A stretch of DNA of 64,000 bases from Lyngbya sp. PCC 8106 (GTDB taxonomy: Bacteria > Cyanobacteriota > Cyanobacteriia > Cyanobacteriales > Microcoleaceae): the NCBI RefSeq assembly GCF_000169095.1, contig NZ_AAVU01000020.1, forward strand, positions 58,993-122,992, given 5' to 3'. Every line of letters starts with the position of its first letter. The stretch's first letter is position 1. The notes under the pieces are model-generated. The model worked only from the letters and a program-made list of their open reading frames with translations. It ran no database searches and was not told where the DNA came from. Below, one piece after another: positions 1 through 7,796 of this stretch. The position numbers and the translations under genes are program-made.

Positions 1-71
1 AACTTCTGACAAGTATTGTCAAAACAGCCAAATCAAACAACCAATTACCAATTGATAATTGCTGAAAAATA

Positions 72-107
72 ATTATCCATTATCCATTATCCATTATCCA
101 TTATTAA
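72..107. repeat. short tandem repeat (ttatcca-type heptamer)
   Basis: About four copies of a 7-bp unit (ttatcca) lie directly against the truncated 3' end of the neighbouring ATPase gene. The ATPase reading frame loses family resemblance as it enters this AT-rich tract, so the repeat probably marks an old deletion or slippage junction. Confidence 0.8.
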
Positions 108-345
108 TATCTACAGATATCGAACGGGAAACTACCACTTTAGCCTCTTGCTTTAATTCCCGTTGAACTTGCAATAATAATGTGGTTTTTCCACTGCCGA
201 CAATTCCCGACAGTACAATTAATCCTCCTCGACTCAAATCTCGTTTGAGACTTTTCATCAGTTGATTATTTTCAGGAGTTTCAAAGTATCCTAAATACTC
301 AAAGGTCTGTTGAAACTGGAAAAAGTTGATTACTTCATCTTGCAT
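94..345 (-). pseudogene. truncated TniB/TnsC/ExeA-like AAA ATPase of a transposition module
   Basis: The 83-residue reading frame has the N-terminal part of a transposon-type AAA+ ATPase, with a clear Walker A (GIVGSGKTT, about residues 47-55) followed by a beta strand (KVVVSRSISVD). Family members are usually about 270-330 residues and need Walker B, sensor and lid regions, all absent here. Resemblance stops at the end of the strand, and the last residues run into short tandem repeats. The start overlaps the end of the upstream transposase gene by 11 bp, so the two were translationally coupled. It would have been the ATP-dependent target-selection partner of the transposase and is very probably inactive now. 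Confidence 0.75.
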
Positions 346-1981
346 TGTGACGCTCCGATGAAGTTTGGAAGTAACCCTTGATTTTTGCCATCACTTCTTT
401 TCGATTTAGGGTTTGAGCTAAAATTTCATCAACATCTGCCATTTGTTCTGAAGTTAATCTTGCCAGGGCATAGCCTAAGTATTCAGCAATGGCAAGTTTG
501 GCTGCAATAGTATTAGCAAAGGTTAGTTCTTGAAAAGGGTCCGGGTCTACAAACGGTTGGACAGGCAGTTCAATTTTTTCCACAGAGTTTGAGAAAGTCT
601 TCAAACCATTAATAGAATTTGGAAGGGATATTTGTTTGGCTAAAGCTTCAATGCGGTCGGCTCGGGTTTGAGTGCGAGTTTTCTTGAGATGACGATAACG
701 ATGCAAGGGTATGGGGCCACCAATCTGAGTATAGGGGCCATAGCGTTGGTTTTGATGCTCGACGTAGAGTTCATTGTCGAATAGCCCCCACCACAGCGTC
801 ACCGTCTCTCCTGCTAAGTCGGAGTCTACTTGATAACAAACCCCATCCACACTCACACGAGCATCAATTCCTACTTGACGGCGTTCGGGTTCGCGGGCGA
901 AGGTACAGAAGCGTTCCCAACTGCACATTTGACGGATATTTTCTGGGGGAAGGTTCGCCAACCAATCTTCCAGGCGGGAGTGGTATGCGCTGCGATGAGG
1001 TTTGCTGTTGTAGTAATGCAGAAATTTCATTAACCCCTCATTTGCTTCCAGTTCGGTTTCGGGTTCTTTGAGGTGATAAAGGGTTTCGTGCATTTCTTTG
1101 ACGCTGCGAAAGGGCCTTTCTACTTTTCCTTTGGAACGGGCTGTTACTCTCCGTCCATCTTTGCCATTCGGAAGGTGGGTGCGAACTTCAACGCCCAGAA
1201 GATTCATCACTTTTTGAAAGACTTGAGAACGCGCTATTGGCCCATTATCCATGTAGAGCATTCGAGGAATGCCTTGAAATGGTAAATCTTTATCGTTTTT
1301 TGGGGACATGGCAGTAAACAGAAACCGGAGGGCGGCTTCGACATCTTCTCCGTAGACTCCGTGATATTCCATGTAAGCCAACCCGCTGCGGTCATCGACG
1401 ACGCTGTAGAGCATTAACAGGGGTTTTCCCCGTCCGGGTTCTATCCAAATGGGATTTTTCAGGTGTTTGAGGTCAGACTGGCTCAAGTCAAAGTGCCAAC
1501 AGTCGTTGCTGTGTTCGGCTTCAAACCGAACGGCAGTTGGTTGTCGGGTCATTCGGATGTAGTCGTAGCCCCACTGTTTGAGGTAACGGTCTACGGTTTG
1601 TCTTTTAAGTAAGCCTTTTGTGGGTTGTAAAAAACCTGTGGGGGTGTTCAGTCCCTGTTCTTCCAGCAGACGAATGGCTTCACTGGTGGAAAGGTGACGA
1701 CCTTTTTTGTTGGACGTGCAAATTTTCAGAGCCGCAATGGTTTCACAGTATCGTTTCAGGTTCGATGCAGACATCACACGGGGCTGACCTTTATCTGTTC
1801 GGTGGGCGGGTTGGACTGGGGTTCGATTTCTTAATGCTCGATAAACGGTGTCTTCTGAGACTCCGTAGAAGTGGGCAGTTTCTTGAATTAAAGCCCGTCG
1901 TTCTGCACATCGAGGGGGATGTAACCCTAACCGTCGTTGTAAGTCAACTAATGCTTCTGTGGGGATTTTTCGTCTGGGCAT
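335..1981 (-). CDS. DDE transposase, TniA/TnsB/Mu type (IS481-like catalytic core)
   Basis: This is a retroviral-integrase-fold transposase of 548 residues. The N-terminus has helix-turn-helix material (GVSEDTVYRALRNR). The catalytic triad is visible: Asp166 (CWHFDLSQ), Asp246 (YMDNGP) and Glu289 (KGKVERPFR), counted from a TTG one codon upstream. A Mu-transposase C-terminal-like beta region and an alpha-helical tail (LTSEQMADVDEILAQTLNR) follow; such tails often contact the ATPase partner. I chose the ATG at 1981 over the preceding TTG. It lies 15 bp after the serine recombinase and overlaps the ATPase, giving the order resolvase-transposase-ATPase. It appears intact. It is not close to the CAST TnsB proteins I remember, and no Cas12k is seen, so a CRISPR-guided role is not supported. 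Confidence 0.85.
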   Translation of the reverse strand: MPRRKIPTEALVDLQRRLGLHPPRCAERRALIQETAHFYGVSEDTVYRALRNRTPVQPAHRTDKGQPRVMSASNLKRYCETIAALKICTSNKKGRHLSTSEAIRLLEEQGLNTPTGFLQPTKGLLKRQTVDRYLKQWGYDYIRMTRQPTAVRFEAEHSNDCWHFDLSQSDLKHLKNPIWIEPGRGKPLLMLYSVVDDRSGLAYMEYHGVYGEDVEAALRFLFTAMSPKNDKDLPFQGIPRMLYMDNGPIARSQVFQKVMNLLGVEVRTHLPNGKDGRRVTARSKGKVERPFRSVKEMHETLYHLKEPETELEANEGLMKFLHYYNSKPHRSAYHSRLEDWLANLPPENIRQMCSWERFCTFAREPERRQVGIDARVSVDGVCYQVDSDLAGETVTLWWGLFDNELYVEHQNQRYGPYTQIGGPIPLHRYRHLKKTRTQTRADRIEALAKQISLPNSINGLKTFSNSVEKIELPVQPFVDPDPFQELTFANTIAAKLAIAEYLGYALARLTSEQMADVDEILAQTLNRKEVMAKIKGYFQTSSERHNAR

Positions 1982-1996
1982 CAACTTTTTCTTCCC

Positions 1997-2623
1997 TCAT
2001 ACTCTAGATTTTTTTCGAGGGTGAATGTGCCGCCGTTCCATCCACTGGTAGAGGGTTGAGGGAGAACATTCAACTAATTTGGCAATGGCACGTTTGCTAA
2101 TTCCTTTTGCTAAATACCCTCGGATTTCGGCTTCTTTTTCATCAAGTTTTAGATGTACAGCCTTTTGCCCTTTGGGTCGTCCCAATTTCTGTCCTTCGGC
2201 TTTACATTTGGCGAGGGCTTCGGTTGTTCTCAGGGAAATCAATTCTCGTTCAATTTCTGCGGCTAAACCTAAAACGGTGGCTGTAATTCGACTGGACATT
2301 GAGCCATCGAGTACCATCTGCTGTTTGGCGATATGAACGCTAATGCCTCGTTGCATACAGCATTCCAGCATTTCCAAAACTTGCAAGGTTGAACGGGCCA
2401 TCCGACTGATTTCTGCAAAAATCACCACATCTCCTGCTTTGGCGGTTTGAGTCAGCAATTGCCCCACCGCCCTCGACTGCCATTTAATCCTTCCGGAAGT
2501 GGCATCTTCAACAAATTTGAGAGAACCCAAGTTCCGAATATTGGCATACTCGAAAATACCATGACGTTGATTGTTCAAGTCTTGGTGGTCAGTTGAGACT
2601 CGCAAGTAAGCATAAGTGACCAT
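1997..2623 (-). CDS. serine recombinase (resolvase/invertase family)
   Basis: The 208-residue protein starts with the resolvase signature YAYLRVSTDHQDL, in which Ser10 is the expected nucleophile. It continues with the conserved GDVVIFAEISRMARS region and ends in a helix-turn-helix (SKRAIAKLVECSPSTLYQW). Length is normal for the small serine resolvases. Its place just upstream of the DDE transposase suggests it resolves cointegrates after replicative transposition, as TniR does in Tn5053/Tn402-type elements. It is the first gene of the three-gene module, followed on the upstream side by repeated sequences that may be the element's end. A role as an invertase is the main alternative. Confidence 0.85.
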   Translation of the reverse strand: MVTYAYLRVSTDHQDLNNQRHGIFEYANIRNLGSLKFVEDATSGRIKWQSRAVGQLLTQTAKAGDVVIFAEISRMARSTLQVLEMLECCMQRGISVHIAKQQMVLDGSMSSRITATVLGLAAEIERELISLRTTEALAKCKAEGQKLGRPKGQKAVHLKLDEKEAEIRGYLAKGISKRAIAKLVECSPSTLYQWMERRHIHPRKKSRV

Positions 2624-2799
2624 ATCTTACATTTTCGGAGAAAACCCTGTTTGCTATTTAATCAAACGGATATTGTCTAGTTTAAACCCAAAAGACTAAA
2701 CATATGCGTTCGATTTTAAGGATGGTCTTAACTGGACACTTTGGGGAGGTTGACGCTCTGGAAGTGACTGTAATAACCGTTGAGTATAGATTATAGCCT

Positions 2800-2958
2800 A
2801 TTTGCACTTAATGTGAGCATTAAATCTTGTTTGTGAGCAATTTGCAATAATGTGGGCTTATTTGCAAAACAATCTGAGCATAAAGCCATTTATATTTGCA
2901 GCTAATGTGAGCAGGAAATTGTCTTGTTTGCGAGCATGAGCGTTCTTGTTTGCAAGCA
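2800..2958. repeat. imperfect ~20-bp direct repeats, probable transposon end
   Basis: Upstream of the resolvase, one motif recurs in one orientation: TTTGCA-n-TAATGTGAGCA at 2801-2819, related forms at 2830-2839, 2841-2857, 2861-2880 and 2895-2913, and TTTGCGAGCA / TTTGCAAGCA forms near 2928 and 2949. Multiple transposase-binding repeats of about 20 bp are typical of Tn7/TniA-type ends, so this is read as the resolvase-side end. No terminal TGT/ACA boundary or target duplication was identified, so the exact end is unknown. Confidence 0.5.
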
Positions 2959-3043
2959 ACTACAATTAGCGAAGGCAGAGGGCAGGAGGCAGCGCGAACT
3001 CCGGTCTTCTGCCTTCGTTTAAGAATTTTCAAGGATAACACCC

Positions 3044-3094
3044 ATGAAAAACTTAACTACCCGCATTGACCCGAATGTGATTGGATTGACCTAA
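3044..3094 (+). pseudogene. 16-codon start of a gene running into the tandem array
   Basis: An AAGGA ribosome-binding site about 9 bp upstream precedes an ATG and the peptide MKNLTTRIDPNVIGLT, then TAA. The last ten residues are already encoded by the first units of the 20-bp array. The 20-bp period is not a multiple of three, so the array cannot keep the frame. It reads like the 5' end of a real gene whose body was replaced by, or which seeded, the repeats. It could also be a chance ORF. Confidence 0.3.
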
Positions 3095-3360
3095 ATGCGA
3101 TTGGATTGATTTGGATGTGATTGGATTGACCTAAATGCGATTGGATTGATTTGGATGTGATTGGATTGACCTAAATGCGATTGAATTGACCCAAATCTGT
3201 TTGAATTGACCCAAATCTGTTTGAATTGACCCAAATGTGTTTGCATTGACCCAAACCTGTTTGAATTGACCCAAACCTGTTTGGATTGACCCGAATGTGT
3301 TTGCATTGACCCGAATGTGATTGGATTGACCCGAATGTGATTAAATTTATTTGAATCTGT
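3061..3360. repeat. 15 x 20-bp tandem array without indels (iteron-like)
   Basis: Fifteen consecutive 20-bp units fill exactly 300 bp. The consensus is close to ttgRattgacccaaatgtgt (R = a/g); the conserved core is ATTGACC/ATTGATT followed by AAT.TG. Units in the first third form a 40-bp higher-order repeat (ctaaatgcga and ttggatgtga variants alternate); later units are more uniform. The first and last units are the most diverged. Period and length resemble plasmid iterons; a transposase-binding array or minisatellite are alternatives. Reading frames across it are artefacts of the repeat. Confidence 0.9.
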
Positions 3361-3377
3361 TTGGTCACGTTATTAAA

Positions 3378-3399
3378 ATCCAAAGCTATAGCTTTGGAT
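3378..3399. promoter_or_regulatory. 22-bp perfect palindrome next to the array
   Basis: The two arms ATCCAAAGCTA and TAGCTTTGGAT form a perfect 22-bp inverted repeat with no spacer, 18 bp beyond the last 20-bp unit. A spacer-free palindrome of this length fits a dimeric protein site or a cruciform better than a transcription terminator, and there is no T-run beside it. Its partner protein is not known. Confidence 0.6.
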
Positions 3400-3496
3400 G
3401 TAAAGTAACTCTGGATTAAAACGCCGAAAACTGCCTTGAAGAAAGCCTTTAGTTTCTCTTAAAGTAAAAACATCCTTTCTTTTTTTTACGCAAATT

Positions 3497-3930
3497 ATGC
3501 GCGTTTTAAGAGGCAAAATCAAAGATATCGTCGTCTAAGTTTCAGTTACTCAATTTATTGAATATGGATGGAAGACTTACGACTTAGCCAGTGCTGCTGG
3601 AATTTCTTCAGCAGATTTAGGAACTCAACTTGGGCATAAATTGGGGGCATCTTTAACCCCTGATGCCGCTAAGATTTATGTTATGCGTTGTAATGCTCCC
3701 AAACCGCCACAGATGTCAAAGAAGCTGACCGCAGGAGGAAGCGGAACGACAGGGGGAACAGAGGGAAGTTCTGGATTGTCGCTCATCGGGGTAGAGGAAT
3801 AACTTTTAATGCTGAATCTTCTCCGAATCGCGAACGCACTGGTTTAATTCCGATTGCAGGTGGATTTTATGCTTTTTCTGTTAAGGAACTTGCTCTTTTG
3901 TTGATATATAGAAAAAGAGCAAGTCAATAA
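3497..3930 (+). pseudogene. broken unknown gene (in-frame TAA and a frameshift)
   Basis: From ATG 3497 the frame reads MRVLRGKIKDIVV, stops at TAA (codon 14), then continues in the same frame with plausible protein (QFIEYGWKTYDLASAAGIS, TPDAAKIYVMRCNAP) to a TAA at 3800-3802. A second frame overlaps its end and carries further coding-like sequence (KFWIVAHRGRGITFNAESS, GLIPIAGGFYAFSVKELAL) to TAA at 3928-3930. Taken together this looks like one small-protein gene of about 140 residues damaged by a nonsense codon and a frameshift. I do not recognise the family; it lies among other island debris. Confidence 0.5.
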
Positions 3931-4234
3931 TAAACTTAAGACTTTTCTCTGGCTAAAACAGGTCTTTCCTAGTACCCTAAAAAAAAGGTTTGAATCCTTT
4001 AACAGCCGTAGAGACTCATTAAAAGACCCAAACAATTAAATACCTAAATATATTGTGATGTTGACATCTTCTATAAGATCTAGTCAACTAGCACCGAGGG
4101 TCAGAGTCTCCACAAAGTTAAAGGGTTCAGGTCACAACAAGTCAACCTAAACCCCAATCATATCTAGGTATGAATCATAACTCAGAATCATTTAAAGGTA
4201 AAGACCTTTCTAAAATTAAAGGAGGTAATCGCTA
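3931..4234. other. non-coding stretch before the primase-like fragment
   Basis: This AT-rich gap holds no recognisable gene. The only signal is a strong ribosome-binding site (AAAGGAGG) at the right edge for the next gene. Confidence 0.5.
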
Positions 4235-4573
4235 ATGGTAATGGTTGCCTCCGAACAGCTTAAGCACGCCACAAAAGACAATCCCTGCCCTCACTGTGGT
4301 AAACCCGATTGGTGCTACAGTTTGGGAGAGTTGACGGTCTGTAAACGAGGGTTTGACCCCGCTACTGGATGGATAAAGACCTCTAGGGCCGATAAAGACG
4401 GTGATCACTTCTACGCCACTGAACGCCCAGACTCATCCTTCACTCGCAACAGTTACTCACCACGTCCCAGTTCACCACCAAAACTATCAATAATTGAACT
4501 GGCAAGACTACCTCAACAACCAAAACCCCTCCAACCCGTAACCAAATCAAGAACTACCTCAGAGAAGGCTTAA
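4235..4573 (+). pseudogene. zinc-ribbon N-terminus of a plasmid/phage primase-helicase-like protein
   Basis: A strong AAAGGAGG site precedes the ATG. The 112-residue frame carries DNPCPHCGKPDWCY, then LTVCKRGFDPATGW and a DKDGDHFYA motif, the Zn-ribbon head I associate with large cyanobacterial plasmid-type primase/helicase (DUF3854/DUF3987-like) proteins. Those are many hundreds of residues; here only the head and a proline-rich linker remain before TAA. The neighbouring frame becomes coding-like at about 4545, so a deletion or frameshift ended the gene. It suggests that the island once carried a replication module. Confidence 0.6.
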
Positions 4574-4762
4574 TTTCTCACAAGCGTGTTAGCCAGAAGG
4601 AGTTATTCAGTCACTTCCCCAATCACCCAGACGAGGTAGAGGCACTGCTCAAACGAGTTGAGGATGCAGAACGGATTTGCCGCAGAGGTGGATACATCTA
4701 CGCCCTGTCCGTACGCAAGTTCAAGGAAGGAGACAATGCTGTGATCAACGAAAGCGCGGGAG

Positions 4763-4801
4763 TCCCCACGCTCAGTGAAGCGTAGCGAAACGGCGTGGGG
4801 A
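4763..4801. other. stem-loop at the left side of the TnpB element
   Basis: TCCCCACGC and GCGTGGGGA form a 9-bp perfect stem around a 21-base loop. It lies 8 bp inside the point where the host gene is interrupted (4755). IS200/IS605-type elements carry subterminal hairpins at both ends, and this is the left candidate. Confidence 0.55.
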
Positions 4802-4903
4802 GGAATAGCGCAGCAATTGAGGGACTCGATGCCCCGAAAATTGCTACTTGACAATTCAGCTTCACCTTCGTTAAGCTAGAAAACATTTCGTGAAGGTTTA
4901 TCT

Positions 4904-6224
4904 GTGAAGCAAGTTGTGACCGCCAAGTGAAAATTAGACCTGTCTCCAGAGCAAAAAGAAGCTGTGAGACAGGTCACTTTGGCTTATCGGGATGCACTGA
5001 GCTACGCTTCTCGGGTAGCCTACGCCAACAACAAACTGAGTAATGGAACGAAACTCCAGAAACTCGTCTATTACGACATCAGGGATTTATTTAAGCTTCC
5101 TGCCCAGATGTCGTGTAACGTCCCTCGCCAAGTCGGTGCAACCTACAAAACGCAGTGGACAAAATTCAAACAAAACCAGCAAGCGATTAAAGACGGGAAG
5201 ACGAAGAAACTGTTTAAGGGGTTAGATCACCCTTGCAAGTTTTCTTCCCGAACCTGCACCCTCAATTACCAACGAGATTATTCCTGGAAAAAAGATAATC
5301 AGGTGAGTTTAGTTACCCTGTCAGGTCGCATTGTTGTTAAATATTCTGGCTACAACAAGCACATTGACTGGATTAAACAGGGAGCAAAAATTGGTTCCGC
5401 CAAAATCTACTATACTGCTTGATCGAGAACCTATTACTTGTTAGTCAGCTTAGAAATAGACTTGCCCGATATCGACCCCTACACCATTAAACAGGTGCAA
5501 GGTATCGATGTCGGGCAACGTTTTTTAGCTGTGTCCGCCAAAACAGACAACAGCAGTCAGTTCTTTTCTGGTAAAGCGATTAGACATAAAGCTAATCGCT
5601 ATCACAAAACCAGGAAATCCTTGCAGAGGAAAGGCACTCGGTCAGCCCTCGCGCAGATTAGTTGCGTTATCTGGCAGAGAGAGACGGTTTACCTCTGACG
5701 TGAACCACCAAATCAGTAAACAGATTACTCAACCTCACAGCTTAATTGGATTAGAGGATCTTTTGCACATTAGAGAACGAACTCGTTCTAAATCTGGGAA
5801 AAAAGCGAGTAAGAAGCAGCGCAAGGCTAATCGCAATAAAGCGAAGTGGTCTTTTGCTGAACTTCATTCCTTCATTGACTACAAGGCGGTGTTGAATCAG
5901 TCTTTAGCTGTAAAAGTACCAGCCCAGTTCACATCTCAGATGTGTCCCAGATGTGGATATATCTCCAAAAAAAATAGACCCAATCAGGGTCTAACTTTTA
6001 AATGTGAGTGTTGTGGCTATACACTCCATGCTGATTTGGTGGGAGCGCGAAATGTAGCCATGAGAACATTGCTTGTTCGGCAAGACTGGGCAAGTACGGG
6101 GATTTTGTCAGTATCCCCCGATGTGTCGGACGAAGAAACCAAAGCTAAGAATCTGCAAAGATTCTTAGAGTTGAGGTGGAGTCCAGATACAAGCCCCGAC
6201 CTCAGCGTTAGCGGGTCGGGGTAA
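4904..6224 (+). pseudogene. TnpB (IS200/IS605 OrfB, RNA-guided nuclease family), multiply broken
   Basis: Translation from GTG 4904 gives a TnpB N-terminus (KQVVTAK) with TGA at codon 9 (4928-4930), continues through LDLSPEQKEAVRQVTLAYRD to a second in-frame TGA at 5420-5422, then resumes in frame (YYLLVSLEIDLPD, QGIDVGQRFLAVSAKT). A frameshift near 5650 moves coding to a third frame (LVALSGRERRFTSDVNHQI). The RuvC-like residues are recognisable: Asp in GIDVG, Glu in IGLEDL, Asp in LHADLVGARN, with a CPRCG / CECCG zinc ribbon between the last two. No TnpA is present. Intact homologues are about 400 residues. With two nonsense codons and one frameshift it is not functional. Confidence 0.85.
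6194..6221. other. stem-loop at the TnpB 3' end (right end / guide-RNA scaffold)
   Basis: CCCCGACC and GGTCGGGG form an 8-bp stem around CTCAGCGTTAGC, overlapping the 3' end of the broken tnpB. In IS605/IS607-type elements the 3' end of tnpB overlaps the omegaRNA, which ends close to the element boundary; the guide would begin just to the right (taattgact). The host gene resumes at 6231, which agrees with the boundary within a few bases. Confidence 0.55.
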
Positions 6225-6390
6225 TTGACTGATGGAGAATACAAGGGCTACAGAGCTTTGATCAAGAAATACAACGGCCCAGACAGCAAGCAAATCCACA
6301 ATTACATCATTCAAATTGACCCGGGAATAGGAACTCAAGACTTGCTCTACCCAGAAAATCGACTGACTCGGGCATAACCTCAAACAACTC

Positions 6391-7566
6391 ATGCAAAATC
6401 AATCCAGACGCCGCAAAGGTCGGGTCGGAGTGTCATCTTGCAAGGGAGTTTTGCGGCTATCGCTTCCCCGTTTCCTATTTGAAGGTAAGCGGAAGTATCT
6501 CTATTTGGGATTACAAGACAACCCAGACAACCGCAAACTTGCAGAGGCAAAAGCCCGACAGATTGAAGCGGATATCATCTACGAGCGCTTTGACCCCACA
6601 CTTGAGCGATATCACCCTCAGAAAGCTGTGGCAATTGAGCGGCTGAAAACTACAGAGACACTGGCACGACTCTACAAACAGTACATAGAGATTAGACGTT
6701 CAAGCGTCCGACCGGGAACTTGGAGAGGCAATTATCTAGTGATGTTGCATCATATCCAGCAATCGCCTTTCGCAGAGACAAACCCAGACCTAGAAAGCGC
6801 TGGCTATGCTCAAAAATTATTTGATTGGGCAAGCCAAACCCTCACGCCAGACACTTGCAGACGGTTAATGGTTCAACTCAACGCCTGTTTAAAGTGGGCG
6901 GTTGAATCCAAACGGGTCAAGCTAAACCGATCGCCATTTGAAGGGATGGCAGGCAAAGCCAAAAAGCGGATCAAGAAATCAGAGGATGAGGAAACCGACA
7001 TCAACCCGTTTACCTGTTCTGAGCGAGATGCAATCATAGAAGCCTTTAGAACCCGCTCCCAAAGTCTCCATTATTACTGTTACGTTGCCTTCTGTTTTTA
7101 TGTGGGCTGTCGTCCGAGTGAGGCGTGAGCGCTGACTTGGAATGACATCTCAGACGACTTGAGCAAAATCACATTCAGAAATGCAATTGTAGCGGCGGTT
7201 GGAGGAAAGGAAAAATGCAACGGACTCAAAACCCAGAGCAAGCGGGTGTTTCCCTGTAACAACCAACTGCAAAAGCTACTGAGAGAAATTCAATCAAGCC
7301 GACTGTCTGGCAACAGCTTTGTATTGACCTCAACCAAAGGCAAGGTATTTAGCACAAGTTCATTCCGCAAAGCGTGGGTCAAAGTGCTTGAGAGTCTAGA
7401 AATTGAGTACAGAAAGCCCTATCAAACCCGACATACATTCATCACCCTTTGCCTTGAAAAAGGACAAGATGCAAAGGATGTTGGCAAGTGGGTAGGTAAC
7501 AGCGCTGAAATCATCTACCAGAACTATGCAGGTCACAGAGCGGAACTATCCGTCCCTGAACTTTAA
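6391..7566 (+). pseudogene. tyrosine recombinase (phage-type integrase) interrupted by in-frame TGA
   Basis: The 392-codon frame is a cyanobacterial-type integrase with an N-terminal Arm-binding/AP2-like beta region (GKRKYLYLGLQDNP), a core-binding domain with GYAQKLFDWASQTLTPDTCRRL, and a catalytic domain. Arg241 lies in YVGCRPSEA; the box II motif is PYQTRHTF, with Tyr where many have His; the candidate nucleophile is in IYQNYAGH. TGA at 7126-7128 splits it five residues after Arg241, and coding continues in the same frame (ALTWNDISDD). Nonsense inactivation is most likely; readthrough cannot be excluded. The gene lies about 115 bp from a tRNA fragment, as expected for an island integrase. 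Confidence 0.85.
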
Positions 7567-7680
7567 ATCTCAGGTCATCAATGAACCTTTTGGAGTGAAT
7601 TTGGAGCGAAACCCAGCTACACCCAGAAGGTTCTAGTCTCTGAAAGCTTTAACTGAAAGGAGATTGAAGACAAAAGTGAT

Positions 7681-7728
7681 AACCGACTTGTAATCGGAAG
7701 GTTGTGGGTTCAAATCCGACCGCCAGCT
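7681..7728 (+). other. 3' half of tRNA-Thr(TGT): island attachment-site scar
   Basis: This stretch matches the 3' part of a tRNA: the anticodon arm with TGT (CGACTTGTAATCG), the T arm with GGTTCAAATCC, and the acceptor strand CGCCAGC. The 5' half (acceptor, D arm) is missing, so it is not a tRNA gene. Tyrosine integrases commonly recombine in tRNA 3' ends and leave exactly such a partial copy at the distal end, so this is read as the att site bounding the island. The intact tRNA-Thr(TGT) should lie to the left of the window. Confidence 0.75.
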
Positions 7729-7796
7729 TTATCGCCTAACGGGGAAAAAACAGGGGTTTTAACCAACACCTCGCTAGGCTCGATACCTAATTGGCT

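Larger units (their letters stand above)
4545..6376 (+). pseudogene. unknown gene interrupted by the TnpB element
   Basis: From about 4545 a frame reads NQIKNYLREGLISHKRVSQ, FPNHPDEVEALLKRVEDA and ICRRGGYIYALSVRKFKEG up to 4755. After the TnpB element, coding resumes at 6231 (DGEYKGYRALIKKYNG, QIHNYIIQIDPGIGTQDLLY) and stops at TAA 6374-6376. Joining the flanks gives one plausible protein of roughly 115-120 residues, so the element sits inside this gene. The 3' end lies just before the integrase start, a position often taken by an excisionase or small regulator, but no family is recognised. Confidence 0.5.

Noticed and set aside
335..2623. CRISPR-associated transposon (CAST)
   Set aside because: TniA/TniB-like genes alone do not make a CAST; no Cas12k or Cascade gene, TniQ, CRISPR repeat or tracr-like region is seen in the window.
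3061..3360. CRISPR array
   Set aside because: The 20-bp units are contiguous with no unique spacers.
3091..3383. Two repetitive ORFs (VNSNRFGS-type peptides) on the minus strand
   Set aside because: They are produced by the 20-bp array; 60 bp give a 20-residue period by chance, with no ribosome site or independent coding signal.
7681..7728. A complete tRNA-Thr(TGT) gene
   Set aside because: The 5' acceptor strand and D arm are absent; only the 3' half is present.
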